This document shows positions 1-6,959 of a stretch of 9,450 nt of DNA, in pieces. The DNA is from Wenzhouxiangella sp. (GTDB lineage: Bacteria > Pseudomonadota > Gammaproteobacteria > Xanthomonadales > Wenzhouxiangellaceae). The translations under genes and the position numbers were made by a program. The stretch is from contig SKZJ01000115.1 in assembly GCA_007127425.1 (NCBI GenBank), forward strand, positions 1 to 9,450. The letters are read 5' to 3'. The notes beneath the pieces are model-generated. The model was not told the DNA's origin and ran no database searches. It was given only the letters and a program-made list of their open reading frames with translations. Position 1 is the stretch's first letter. Every line of letters begins with the position of its first letter.

Positions 1-162
1 ACCTTCCTTCAGTACCTCAACAAACAAAACAATCGACCTATAAATCACATTAAACATGCGTTAGCTGCTTAATTTAACCGGTAAACGCGTTCTGTAAATC
101 TTTTTTAAATAAAATATAATTAGAGTAGAATTCCGGTTTTTTCCTCTCTCTTAAAATACAAA

Positions 163-192
163 CAAAACTATTGCCAATAGTGAAAAGACAAA
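163..192 (-). promoter_or_regulatory. Candidate leftward Bacteroidota-type promoter
   Basis: Read on the - strand, TAGTTTTG at 170-163 matches the Bacteroidota -7 consensus TAnnTTTG exactly. A TTTG at 192-189 could be the -33 element, with an 18-nt spacer, which is near the usual spacing. Transcription would run left towards the ATG at 57 on the - strand. The match rests on two short motifs in an AT-rich region, so chance is a real possibility. Confidence 0.25.
167..181. promoter_or_regulatory. Perfect 15-nt palindrome, candidate operator
   Basis: ACTATTG and CAATAGT are exact reverse complements separated by one C, giving a 15-nt odd palindrome about 45 nt before the first start codon. This geometry is typical of a dimeric repressor or activator site, for example of the LacI or GntR families. 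It lies between the proposed -33 and -7 boxes of the leftward promoter, where a bound protein would block polymerase. No regulator gene is visible in the window, so the binding protein is unknown. Confidence 0.4.
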
Positions 193-226
193 AATATCTA
201 CAGAAATTAACTAAAACCGGTATTTA

Positions 227-1195
227 ATGAATAATTCAAAACACTTAATATACATTTACCTGTTACTTTTTTTCGGATTTCTATTTCATTCATTTATAGC
301 AAATGCTCAAAGTGCCGAAACTGTTCCAAAGGTGCCGGTGCTTGATAGTGAATGGTGGCGGATATCCGAAGCCCCTGATCTCGGTTCGCTAAATGGCCCC
401 GATCCCAACAGGCAAGACGTTGTTGATCACTCGTTTATTCAGGCCGATGACGGAACCTGGCAACTGTGGGCCTGTATTCGCGGCACGAAAGTAGGTCGGC
501 TGCTGTATGGATGGGAAGGTGATAGTCTTGAAGAAGGTCCATGGAGACCCATTGGAATAACGGCACGTGCTAGTGAAGAATATGGAGAGAAAATAGAACC
601 GGCCGAACACATACAGGCGCCTCATTTTTTAAAACTGGATGGGAAATATCACATGTTTTATACCTCCAATGGCGCCCGCTTGATGACCAGCGATGACGGT
701 AAAAATTTTCAGCGTGAGATTGTAAATAACGGTACCAATCTTTTATATGAGAGAGCCGGCCGTGATATAATGGTAATGCAGGATGGGGATACGTATTTCG
801 CTTATTCCACAGTATCACAAGTTTCCGGGGATGGCTGGGGAAAGGGATCGATTATTGTCAGAACTTCCAAAAATTTAAGAAATTGGGGAGATTACACCAT
901 TGTATCTGAAGGCGGAATTGCTGGAAACGGGGTGGTAAGTGCAGAAAGTCCTTTCGTTCTAAAAATTGATGGTTTTTATTATTTACTGAGGGCTTCGTCC
1001 GTTACCGGGAAAACGTATATATACCGGTCAGAAAATCCTTACAATTTTGGTGTGAACGATGACAGTAAATTGATTACAACATTGCCCATCAAAGCTCCTG
1101 AAATTATTAAACACGAGGGGCAATATTATATCAGTGACCTTGCAGATATGCAGGGTATTAAAATTGCCAGATTGAAATGGGAAAAAGAAAATTAA
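227..1195 (+). CDS. Secreted GH43-like five-bladed propeller glycosidase
   Basis: Probable exported glycoside hydrolase of the GH43/GH32-like five-bladed beta-propeller fold, 322 aa. Residues 1-27 form a type I signal peptide with a likely cut after IANA (A27). The propeller repeats appear as DG-x-W/Y-x-L/M-x-Y/W-type strands such as DDGTWQLWACIRG, LDGKYHMFYTS, QDGDTYFAYST and KIDGFYYLLRAS. Candidate catalytic residues sit at GH43-like spacing: D67 (VVDHSF) as base, D180 (AGRDIMVMQDG) as pKa modulator and E240 (SAESPFV) as acid. The 113- and 60-residue intervals are close to those of characterised GH43 arabinanases. The length is that of a single catalytic domain with no added binding module. 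The gene leads a tight cluster, 24 nt before the GH78 gene. The substrate cannot be read from sequence; arabinosidase, xylosidase or galactosidase activity is possible, and it may belong to an uncharacterised GH43-related group. The ATG at 227 is chosen because it begins the signal peptide. Confidence 0.7.
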   Translation: MNNSKHLIYIYLLLFFGFLFHSFIANAQSAETVPKVPVLDSEWWRISEAPDLGSLNGPDPNRQDVVDHSFIQADDGTWQLWACIRGTKVGRLLYGWEGDSLEEGPWRPIGITARASEEYGEKIEPAEHIQAPHFLKLDGKYHMFYTSNGARLMTSDDGKNFQREIVNNGTNLLYERAGRDIMVMQDGDTYFAYSTVSQVSGDGWGKGSIIVRTSKNLRNWGDYTIVSEGGIAGNGVVSAESPFVLKIDGFYYLLRASSVTGKTYIYRSENPYNFGVNDDSKLITTLPIKAPEIIKHEGQYYISDLADMQGIKIARLKWEKEN

Positions 1196-1219
1196 TTTAT
1201 CAAAAAAGTATTTAAAAGC

Positions 1220-3967
1220 ATGAACAAACTGTTTACAGTTATTTTATTAATCTTTCTTTATAATTCATCGATTGAATTAGCTGCACAAAACTTATCACCT
1301 TTCGAGTTACGCACACAATACACAGAAAATCCTGTCGGCCTGGATGAAATGAACCCTGGGCTTAGCTGGAAGTTGAAGTCATCAGAAGAACGCAATGCCC
1401 GCCAGACGGCCTACCGTATTTTAGTTGCAAGTGAACAGAATAAACTAACGGAAGGAGAAACCGATATCTGGGACAGTGGTATTGTTGAGTCGGCCGAGCA
1501 AGTTCAGGTTTTATATGAGGGGCCTTTATTTGATTCCGCGAAACGGTATTATTGGACAGTTTCGGTGTGGGATGCAAAAAACCGACAAAGTGCCTATGCT
1601 GATCCTGTTTTTTTTGAAACAGGATTGCTTAGTGATAAAGACTGGAAAGGTGTGTGGATATCCGCAGTTAATCACCCTGTGCATCCTGTAGAAGAGGAAG
1701 TTCTTGATCCGGCACCGGCTCCATATTTCAGGAAAAGCTTCGTTAATGAGAGATCGGTTTCATCGGCACGCCTTTATATATCCGGGCTGGGTTATTACGA
1801 AGCCTTTATTAATGGAAAGCGGGTCGGTGATCATCTTTTGGATCCAATGAAGACTCGTTATGACAAAACTGTTTTATATACAACCTATGATGTTACGAAT
1901 AAGCTTAATGATGGAAAGAACGCGATTGGTGTCATTCTCGGAACCGGGTGGTACAACTTCCATACGGCAGCTGCCTGGGATTTTGATAGTGCTCCCTGGC
2001 GTGCACCTGCATCACTCAAAGCCCAGCTCGCCATTACATACGATGACGGTTCCACTCAAACAATTGTGACTGATCGGTCCTGGAAAAAGACGACCGGAGC
2101 TATTTTATTCGATGGTATTCATAATGGAGAAACCTATGATGCACGCCTTGCCTTAGGAAATTGGACCGATCCCGCGGCTGATACCTCTGATTGGAGCCAT
2201 GCTCGTGAAGTAATTGGTCCAGACGGGAAATTAAGAAATCAATTGATGCCGCCCATCCGACATGTTAGAAGTTTGTTCCCAGTAGAAGTAACGAACCCAG
2301 AGAAAAACCTTCAGGTTTACGATTTTGGCGAAAACATCACAGGCAGTGTCAGGCTAACAGCTAAAGGTCCGGAAGGTGCTGAAATCGTTATTCGCCATGG
2401 GGAAAGGTTGTATGATGATGGGACACTTGACAATGAGGAGATGGAACGGTTTGTTTTTAGTGGCGAAGCGCAAACTTCAAGATATATTATTGGACCGGAT
2501 CAACCCTCGGACTGGCGTCCGTCATTTGTTTATTATGGTTTTCAATATGCCCAGGTTGAAGTGCCTGATGGAGTTGAAATTATAAACCTGGAAGCGGAGG
2601 TGATCCACACGGATCTTAAAACAACAGGGTCTTTTTCCTCCTCCAACTCACTTTTCTGTAAGATCCATGATGCCAAAAAGCTTTCTTACCTTGGTAACTA
2701 CCATGGTTACCCAACAGATTGCCCGCATCGTGAAAAAATCGGCTGGTCGGGTGATGCCCATCTGGTTGCTGAAGGCGGATTAATCAACTTTGAAACCGTT
2801 TCTTCATATATAAAATGGCTGGATGATTTTGTGGATGAACAACGGCCAACAGGACAATTGCCGGCAATTATTCCATCCAGTGGTTGGGGATATTTATCCT
2901 GGTCAGCAGACGAAGCGTATAGAAGCAGAGGTCATGGCCCTCATTGGGAAGGAGCATTTGTGTTAATACCGTGGTATCTGTTTTTACACACGGGTGATTT
3001 GTCCATCCTCGACCGATATTTTGAACCGATAACAATGTATGTGCGTTACCTTGAGCGCCATTCAGAAGACGATTATACACTCTCATTTGGAATCGACGAT
3101 CATAAAACCCTGGTGCCCAGCAACCGGGCAGTCTTGGCAACAGGGCATTTCCATTCATTTGCGAATATCGCTGCAAGGATGGCTGAAGAACTGGGGAATG
3201 AGTCGGAAGCGCGATATTTTACCGGTCTCGGCAATAAGATTAAGAAGGGTTATCATCACCGTTTTTACGACGAGGATAAGCAGACCTGGGATAGTGGCAG
3301 TCAAATGGTGCTGGCGGGAGCACTTTACCACGATTTGGCTCGACCGGAAGATGTGGACGTGATCCTGGAGCAGTTGTTGCAAAACCTGGAAGAGAATGAT
3401 TATCATTTAACCACCGGCGTAGTTGGCACAAAATACCTTTTGAGAGTCTTAACAGAGTATGGCCATTCTGACGTTATGTATAAGATCGCAAACAAGCGGT
3501 CTTTTCCTTCCTGGGGTTACTGGATCGAACAGGGGGCAACTACGTTGTGGCAAAACTGGGATGGCACCCAGTCCCGGAATCATGTAATGTTCGGTAGTAT
3601 TGACGAGTGGTTCTATAAAGCACTGGCAGGTATACGTCCTGATTCTGAAAACCCCGGATTTAAGAGAATAATTATTCGCCCGGAACTCATCGAAGATCTG
3701 GAGTGGGTTCGGGGTTCCTATGATACCTGGCGGGGGGTAATTAAGAGCGAATGGGAAAAGACAGATGAGGGGATTAATCTGGATATAGAAATTCCAGCAA
3801 ATACTACTGCACGTGTCTTTCTGCCGGGAAACAATCCTGATTTAATTTTTGAGAGCGGGGTGTCGCTTGTTGATGTTCAGGAATTGCAAATTATAGGTGT
3901 TGTGGACGACAGAATAGTGGTAGAAACCGGTTCAGGAACCTATCATTTTAATATACAACCCAACTAA
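1220..3967 (+). CDS. Secreted alpha-L-rhamnosidase, GH78 family
   Basis: Inverting glycosidase expected to release terminal alpha-L-rhamnose from oligosaccharides in the periplasm or outside the cell; 915 aa, normal for GH78. Residues 1-22 are a signal peptide ending ELAA. The order is Fn3-like N-terminal domain (about 25-140), rhamnosidase N domain (about 165-330, with GLGYYEAFINGKRVGDHLLD from 189), beta-sandwich (about 340-465), (alpha/alpha)6 catalytic domain (about 470-800) and C-terminal beta domain (about 800-890). The catalytic signature DCPHREKIGWSGD gives D500, E505 (general acid position) and D512, the same spacing as D567/E572/D579 of Bacillus RhaB. The second signature reads EQGATTLWQNWDG, where family members usually have WExW. 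Q778 lies 273 residues after E505, about where the general base is expected, so activity may be altered. The stop overlaps the next ATG by one base (TAATG), indicating coupled translation with the FG-GAP lipoprotein. The family call is secure; substrate and activity are inferred. Confidence 0.93.
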   Translation: MNKLFTVILLIFLYNSSIELAAQNLSPFELRTQYTENPVGLDEMNPGLSWKLKSSEERNARQTAYRILVASEQNKLTEGETDIWDSGIVESAEQVQVLYEGPLFDSAKRYYWTVSVWDAKNRQSAYADPVFFETGLLSDKDWKGVWISAVNHPVHPVEEEVLDPAPAPYFRKSFVNERSVSSARLYISGLGYYEAFINGKRVGDHLLDPMKTRYDKTVLYTTYDVTNKLNDGKNAIGVILGTGWYNFHTAAAWDFDSAPWRAPASLKAQLAITYDDGSTQTIVTDRSWKKTTGAILFDGIHNGETYDARLALGNWTDPAADTSDWSHAREVIGPDGKLRNQLMPPIRHVRSLFPVEVTNPEKNLQVYDFGENITGSVRLTAKGPEGAEIVIRHGERLYDDGTLDNEEMERFVFSGEAQTSRYIIGPDQPSDWRPSFVYYGFQYAQVEVPDGVEIINLEAEVIHTDLKTTGSFSSSNSLFCKIHDAKKLSYLGNYHGYPTDCPHREKIGWSGDAHLVAEGGLINFETVSSYIKWLDDFVDEQRPTGQLPAIIPSSGWGYLSWSADEAYRSRGHGPHWEGAFVLIPWYLFLHTGDLSILDRYFEPITMYVRYLERHSEDDYTLSFGIDDHKTLVPSNRAVLATGHFHSFANIAARMAEELGNESEARYFTGLGNKIKKGYHHRFYDEDKQTWDSGSQMVLAGALYHDLARPEDVDVILEQLLQNLEENDYHLTTGVVGTKYLLRVLTEYGHSDVMYKIANKRSFPSWGYWIEQGATTLWQNWDGTQSRNHVMFGSIDEWFYKALAGIRPDSENPGFKRIIIRPELIEDLEWVRGSYDTWRGVIKSEWEKTDEGINLDIEIPANTTARVFLPGNNPDLIFESGVSLVDVQELQIIGVVDDRIVVETGSGTYHFNIQPN

Positions 3968-5277
3968 TGAAAAACAATCAATTGATGTCTTGTAGATATC
4001 TCGCTGTAATATTGTTAATAACACTATTATTTTTCAGTAATGCATGTATAAATAGTGACAGGGAGGTGAGTAAACCCACGTTTAACGTACCAAATACTGT
4101 AATCATAGAGTCTGTTGAATTGGAGGTTAGAGATGCCGACGGGATCGATCTGGGTGATTTTACCGGCAATGGCAAAATCGATATTCTAACTTCAAATGGT
4201 GATTACGGTACCACTATGTGGTTTGAGCAGGGGGACACCTGGAAAGATTGGACCAGGCATCATATCTATACAATTGCTGATGCACCTAGGGAAATCGAGG
4301 GCAATGCCCTGGGGGACTTTAATGGAGATGGCCATCTCGAAGCAATTTCACTGGATCAGCCAAATGGGAATATTTACTTGCACAAGCGAGGTGATGATGT
4401 TCGGGGTGATTGGGAAACAGCAATTATTCTGAGTGATCGCCAACTTGTTCAGGAAGCGCTGGTGACCGATATTGATGGGGACGGCCGTCCCGATTTAGTA
4501 TATACCTGGGAAGGACGAGAAATAGGCAATGGAGGGGTGTATTGGTTAAAACTGACAGGAGATAATCCTTTGAACCCGGATCATTGGCAGGATCATATCA
4601 TGACAACTCACGAAAGTGCCTGGTGGCTGGCTCCTCACCGTGCGGATATTTCCGGCAATGGAAAGGCGATTGATTTTGTTTTTACTGCCCGGCATCACAG
4701 AGGCCGTAATCCCGGATCCCGACCGGGCCTGTTCTGGATGGAACCGAACGGGGATGTAACAGCACCATGGACAGTTCGCACAATTGATGAAACGTTGGAA
4801 CATCCACTGCACGTGGATATGGGCGATTTAAGTGGTGAGGGACACGGACTGGATCTTGTCGTAGGTGGATTTAATACAAGTATTATTTATTGGTATGAAT
4901 ACAGCAAAAATTGGAAACGACATGAATTGCCGGTCCCGGTGATTAAAGGTGTTCAGCCCGATCGGGTATGGAATGTAAAAACCCTTCGGCTGGGGGGAGA
5001 GCGGGAAGGGATATTTGCTCCAGTGAACCTCGAAGTGCGTGGACAGGATGAAGATGACGACATTCGCGAGGCCGGAGCATGGCTCTTTTACGAATATCTG
5101 AACGGGCAATTTCAACCTGCCATTCTGCGTGAAATTGATTACCGCCATCCAACTGATGACCGGATTATGCTGTTTGATGTAACGGGCGACGGACAGGCTG
5201 AATTGTTTATACCCGATTCCGGACCAGATATCAATTTGTTACATATACTCCGTCTCGGACGTGATTGGCCTGAATAA
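3967..5277 (+). CDS. FG-GAP/VCBS repeat beta-propeller lipoprotein
   Basis: Predicted lipoprotein of 436 aa made mostly of FG-GAP/VCBS repeats. The hydrophobic N-terminus ends FFSNAC, so C27 is the likely lipidated residue, although N at -2 makes the lipobox imperfect. Calcium-loop motifs of the D-x-[ST/N]-G-[DN]-G type recur near residues 62 (LGDFTGNGKIDIL), 115 (LGDFNGDGHLEAI), 166 (VTDIDGDGRPDLV), 225 (RADISGNG), 285 (MGDLSGEGHGLDLV) and 402 (LFDVTGDGQAELF). The 50-60 residue period and the double-sized 285-402 interval suggest seven blades, one without a calcium loop. There is no catalytic motif I recognise. Such propellers are usually binding or scaffold proteins, and the TAATG overlap with the rhamnosidase gene suggests the two products are made together. 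A second in-frame ATG at codon 7 is possible, but the first fits the signal length and the overlap. The fold is well supported; the role is unknown. Confidence 0.85.
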   Translation: MKNNQLMSCRYLAVILLITLLFFSNACINSDREVSKPTFNVPNTVIIESVELEVRDADGIDLGDFTGNGKIDILTSNGDYGTTMWFEQGDTWKDWTRHHIYTIADAPREIEGNALGDFNGDGHLEAISLDQPNGNIYLHKRGDDVRGDWETAIILSDRQLVQEALVTDIDGDGRPDLVYTWEGREIGNGGVYWLKLTGDNPLNPDHWQDHIMTTHESAWWLAPHRADISGNGKAIDFVFTARHHRGRNPGSRPGLFWMEPNGDVTAPWTVRTIDETLEHPLHVDMGDLSGEGHGLDLVVGGFNTSIIYWYEYSKNWKRHELPVPVIKGVQPDRVWNVKTLRLGGEREGIFAPVNLEVRGQDEDDDIREAGAWLFYEYLNGQFQPAILREIDYRHPTDDRIMLFDVTGDGQAELFIPDSGPDINLLHILRLGRDWPE

Positions 5278-5338
5278 AATAGATCGGAATGATCTGAATA
5301 ATTTGCGTGATTGAACTTTCTAAATTAATTAAAGAAAA

Positions 5339-6757
5339 ATGAATAGAAAAGAGGCATTAAAAAGTTTAGGGCTTATTGCTGGTGGTACAATGGTGGGCAA
5401 ATCATTTCTTTCCGGATGTACACAGAGAAACAGAATTGAACATTATCCGGTCATTGAAAGTTTAATTGAAAGCGACTTGTATAATGTCACCGTAAATAAC
5501 CAGAAAATCTGGATCGAGAAGTATCGGACAAATATGAACCTTGATGAGTTGCCTGATTGGTTTACTTCCCGGCCGTATACCAGAGTTCAACAGGAAATTC
5601 ACATCGCTGCATTTTCCGGTGAAGATGAACTGGAAGTTTCAATAGAAGTACCTGAAAATATTCAAAGAGCGTTTATTCGGCCTCTCAGCCGTGGGATAAA
5701 CACCCGGATCAACGGAAATACAATTTCATTTAAAGTATCCGGCCCGGACAGGCTGTATATTGAAATAAATGATCTTCCGGAATTATGCCTTTTCGCTGAC
5801 CCCTTTGAATCGGATGTTCCATCATCCGAAGATACAGATGTAAGGTATTTTGGTCCGGGTGTACACAGGCCGGGTTTCATTACTTTAGAAGAAAATGAGA
5901 CGCTCTATATTGCTGCCGGAGCTATTGTGTATGGTGGTATACGGGCCGATGGTGTGAAGAATATTCGCGTAATGGGCCGAGGGATTTTGGATGGTGAATA
6001 TGAATATGAGCGGATGGTAAGAATTGATAACTCCAGCAAGATTTATTTTGAAGGTATCACAATTCGCAATGGTAAAAACTGGATCAATACACTTACTAAC
6101 TGCCAGGAGGTTACATACAGGGACATCAAAGTGCTAAGCTTCGGTAACAGTGGAGATGGAATTAATCCCCTTGGATGCCGTGATTTTGTGATACGCAACT
6201 GTTTTTTACGATGTACGGATGATTGCATAGCCGTAAAAACTCCGCGAGCTTATCTGAATGCTGAAAATATTCAGGTTTATGACAATACGATGGTTGGGTA
6301 CGCTTTTAGTGATGGATTTACAATCGGCTTTGAAACACGCGGTTCATATATAAAAAATATTACAGTAAAAAACTGTGACATATTGCAATCCAGAGGCGGC
6401 AGCAGGGTTGACGGGCACAGTGCATTCAGCATCGTTTGTGACGGGCCTGCAGAGATCAGCAATATTCGATTTGAAGATATACGTGTGGAAAGGGCAGAAG
6501 AAAAACTATTCGAGCTTATTATAACGGACGGTAAAAAATACGGTAATGATCCGCCCGGTCATATCAGGGAAATCATTGTTCGAAATGTGATTTGGCATCA
6601 TAAAGGTGAAATTTCACTAAGAGGATTTAATGAAGATCATAAAGTGCAACAATTAACTTTTGAAAACTGCCTGGTTGATGACTTGCCGCTTCATGAAATA
6701 AGTGGTCAAATTTTAAATATAGGCCCATTTGTTGAGAATATAGAGTTTTTAACCTGA
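5339..6757 (+). CDS. GH28-like beta-helix glycoside hydrolase, lipoprotein
   Basis: Predicted surface or periplasmic right-handed beta-helix hydrolase of clan GH-N, 472 aa. The N-terminus MNRKEALKSLGLIAGG resembles a Tat signal with RK instead of RR, followed by a canonical lipobox LSGC (C27). Residues about 50-165 form a beta-rich N-terminal domain. The helix begins around YFGPGVHRPG (170) and LYIAAGAIVYGG, an arrangement also seen in GH49 dextranases. The acid cluster of GH28 is present: D273 in SGDGINP and D294-D295 in TDDCIAVK, with the 21-residue spacing of known polygalacturonases. Two other GH28 hallmarks are changed: the GHG histidine position reads SDGFTIG (D325), and the RIK uronate-binding motif reads RVD (356-358). 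Retained aspartates argue for a functional hydrolase, while the lost His and Lys argue against galacturonan as substrate. It lies 61 nt after the FG-GAP gene and is probably in the same transcript. Fold confidence is high, activity low. Confidence 0.82.
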   Translation: MNRKEALKSLGLIAGGTMVGKSFLSGCTQRNRIEHYPVIESLIESDLYNVTVNNQKIWIEKYRTNMNLDELPDWFTSRPYTRVQQEIHIAAFSGEDELEVSIEVPENIQRAFIRPLSRGINTRINGNTISFKVSGPDRLYIEINDLPELCLFADPFESDVPSSEDTDVRYFGPGVHRPGFITLEENETLYIAAGAIVYGGIRADGVKNIRVMGRGILDGEYEYERMVRIDNSSKIYFEGITIRNGKNWINTLTNCQEVTYRDIKVLSFGNSGDGINPLGCRDFVIRNCFLRCTDDCIAVKTPRAYLNAENIQVYDNTMVGYAFSDGFTIGFETRGSYIKNITVKNCDILQSRGGSRVDGHSAFSIVCDGPAEISNIRFEDIRVERAEEKLFELIITDGKKYGNDPPGHIREIIVRNVIWHHKGEISLRGFNEDHKVQQLTFENCLVDDLPLHEISGQILNIGPFVENIEFLT

Positions 6758-6772
6758 GGCAGGTACCGAACC

Positions 6773-6910
6773 ATGGCGGGATTAATAGCATCACACGATA
6801 TCAGAGATATCGTCTTTATTCAAACTGCCAATGGCAAAATACTGCTCGTAGCAAAAAACAGCGGGCCGCTTCAGGTTTTATATATTCTTGAACCGGATAT
6901 AAATCATTAA
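6773..6910 (+). pseudogene. Orphan C-terminus of an FG-GAP/ASPIC-type protein
   Basis: A 45-codon frame from ATG 6773 to TAA 6908-6910 encodes a segment with DIRDIVFIQTANGKILLVA followed by KNSGPLQVLYIL. From memory this resembles the last blade of large FG-GAP/ASPIC-UnbV (CRTAC1-like) proteins, which typically end D-[VA]-R-[DS]-[LI]-x-[LF]-[IL]...G..x-[LV]-V-[AG]-x-N-[ND]-x-P-[LV]-Q-[VL]-[FY]. It has no signal peptide, and no upstream part is present: the same frame runs back only to the TGA that ends the GH28-like gene. The simplest reading is a relic of a deleted propeller gene that once stood between the two neighbours. It could instead be a small expressed protein, but a single blade would not fold as a propeller. 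Recognition is by pattern only. Confidence 0.45.
6795..6813. repeat. Perfect 8-3-8 inverted repeat
   Basis: ACGATATC and GATATCGT are exact reverse complements around an AGA spacer. The repeat lies within the remnant frame, where it encodes DI-R-DI, so it may simply reflect two GATATC codon pairs. The 3-nt loop could allow a hairpin, but no T-run follows, so it is not called a terminator. Confidence 0.5.
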
Positions 6911-6959
6911 TCCATGTAATTTACAAGATGAACCTATTTTAATTTATAGCCATGAGATC

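Larger units (their letters stand above)
1..226. other. AT-rich upstream intergenic region
   Basis: This leader precedes the first gene of the + strand cluster. It holds a perfect palindrome at 167-181, CCGG-centred motifs near 77-82, 133-136 and 216-221, and a possible leftward promoter at 163-192. No TTTG occurs on the + strand between 57 and 226, so a standard Bacteroidota -7 box (TAnnTTTG) for the rightward genes is not evident. Two short open stretches touch the left edge: a + strand frame open from 1 to a TAA at 70-72, and a - strand frame starting with ATG at 57 and open to the edge (19 codons, beginning MFNVIYRSIV). Either could be the edge of a neighbouring gene, but both are too short to call. 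Confidence 0.6.
6758..6959. other. Intergenic gap containing a gene remnant
   Basis: This is the largest gap between genes inside the cluster. Its first two-thirds carry the 45-codon open frame at 6773-6910, and its last 50 nt are AT-rich leader for the heme-propeller gene. I see no rho-independent terminator. A near-match to the Bacteroidota -7 box (TATTCTTG, 6883-6890) has one mismatch and no partner -33 element, so I do not call a promoter. The start codon at 6960 overlaps the end of a meaningless tiny frame beginning at 6952. Confidence 0.5.

Noticed and set aside
1..72. + strand frame open from the window edge to TAA at 70-72, possible tail of an upstream gene
   Set aside because: Only 23 codons with no recognisable motif; the opposite strand is also open here, so neither can be preferred.
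2868..3176. 102-codon - strand open frame within the rhamnosidase gene
   Set aside because: Antisense shadow of a conserved GH78 catalytic domain, with no recognisable protein features.
5281..5295. AGATC-GATCT inverted repeat after the FG-GAP gene, possible terminator
   Set aside because: Only five base pairs around a 5-nt loop and no T-run follows, so it would not be expected to terminate transcription.
5265..5305. Possible promoter before the GH28-like gene (TTG and TAATTTG)
   Set aside because: The TA and TTTG are separated by one base rather than two, and spacing to the TTG is too long.
6795..6813. Inverted repeat as a terminator for the GH28-like transcript
   Set aside because: Stem of eight pairs with a 3-nt loop but no following T-run, and it falls within a protein-like frame that explains the repeated GATATC.
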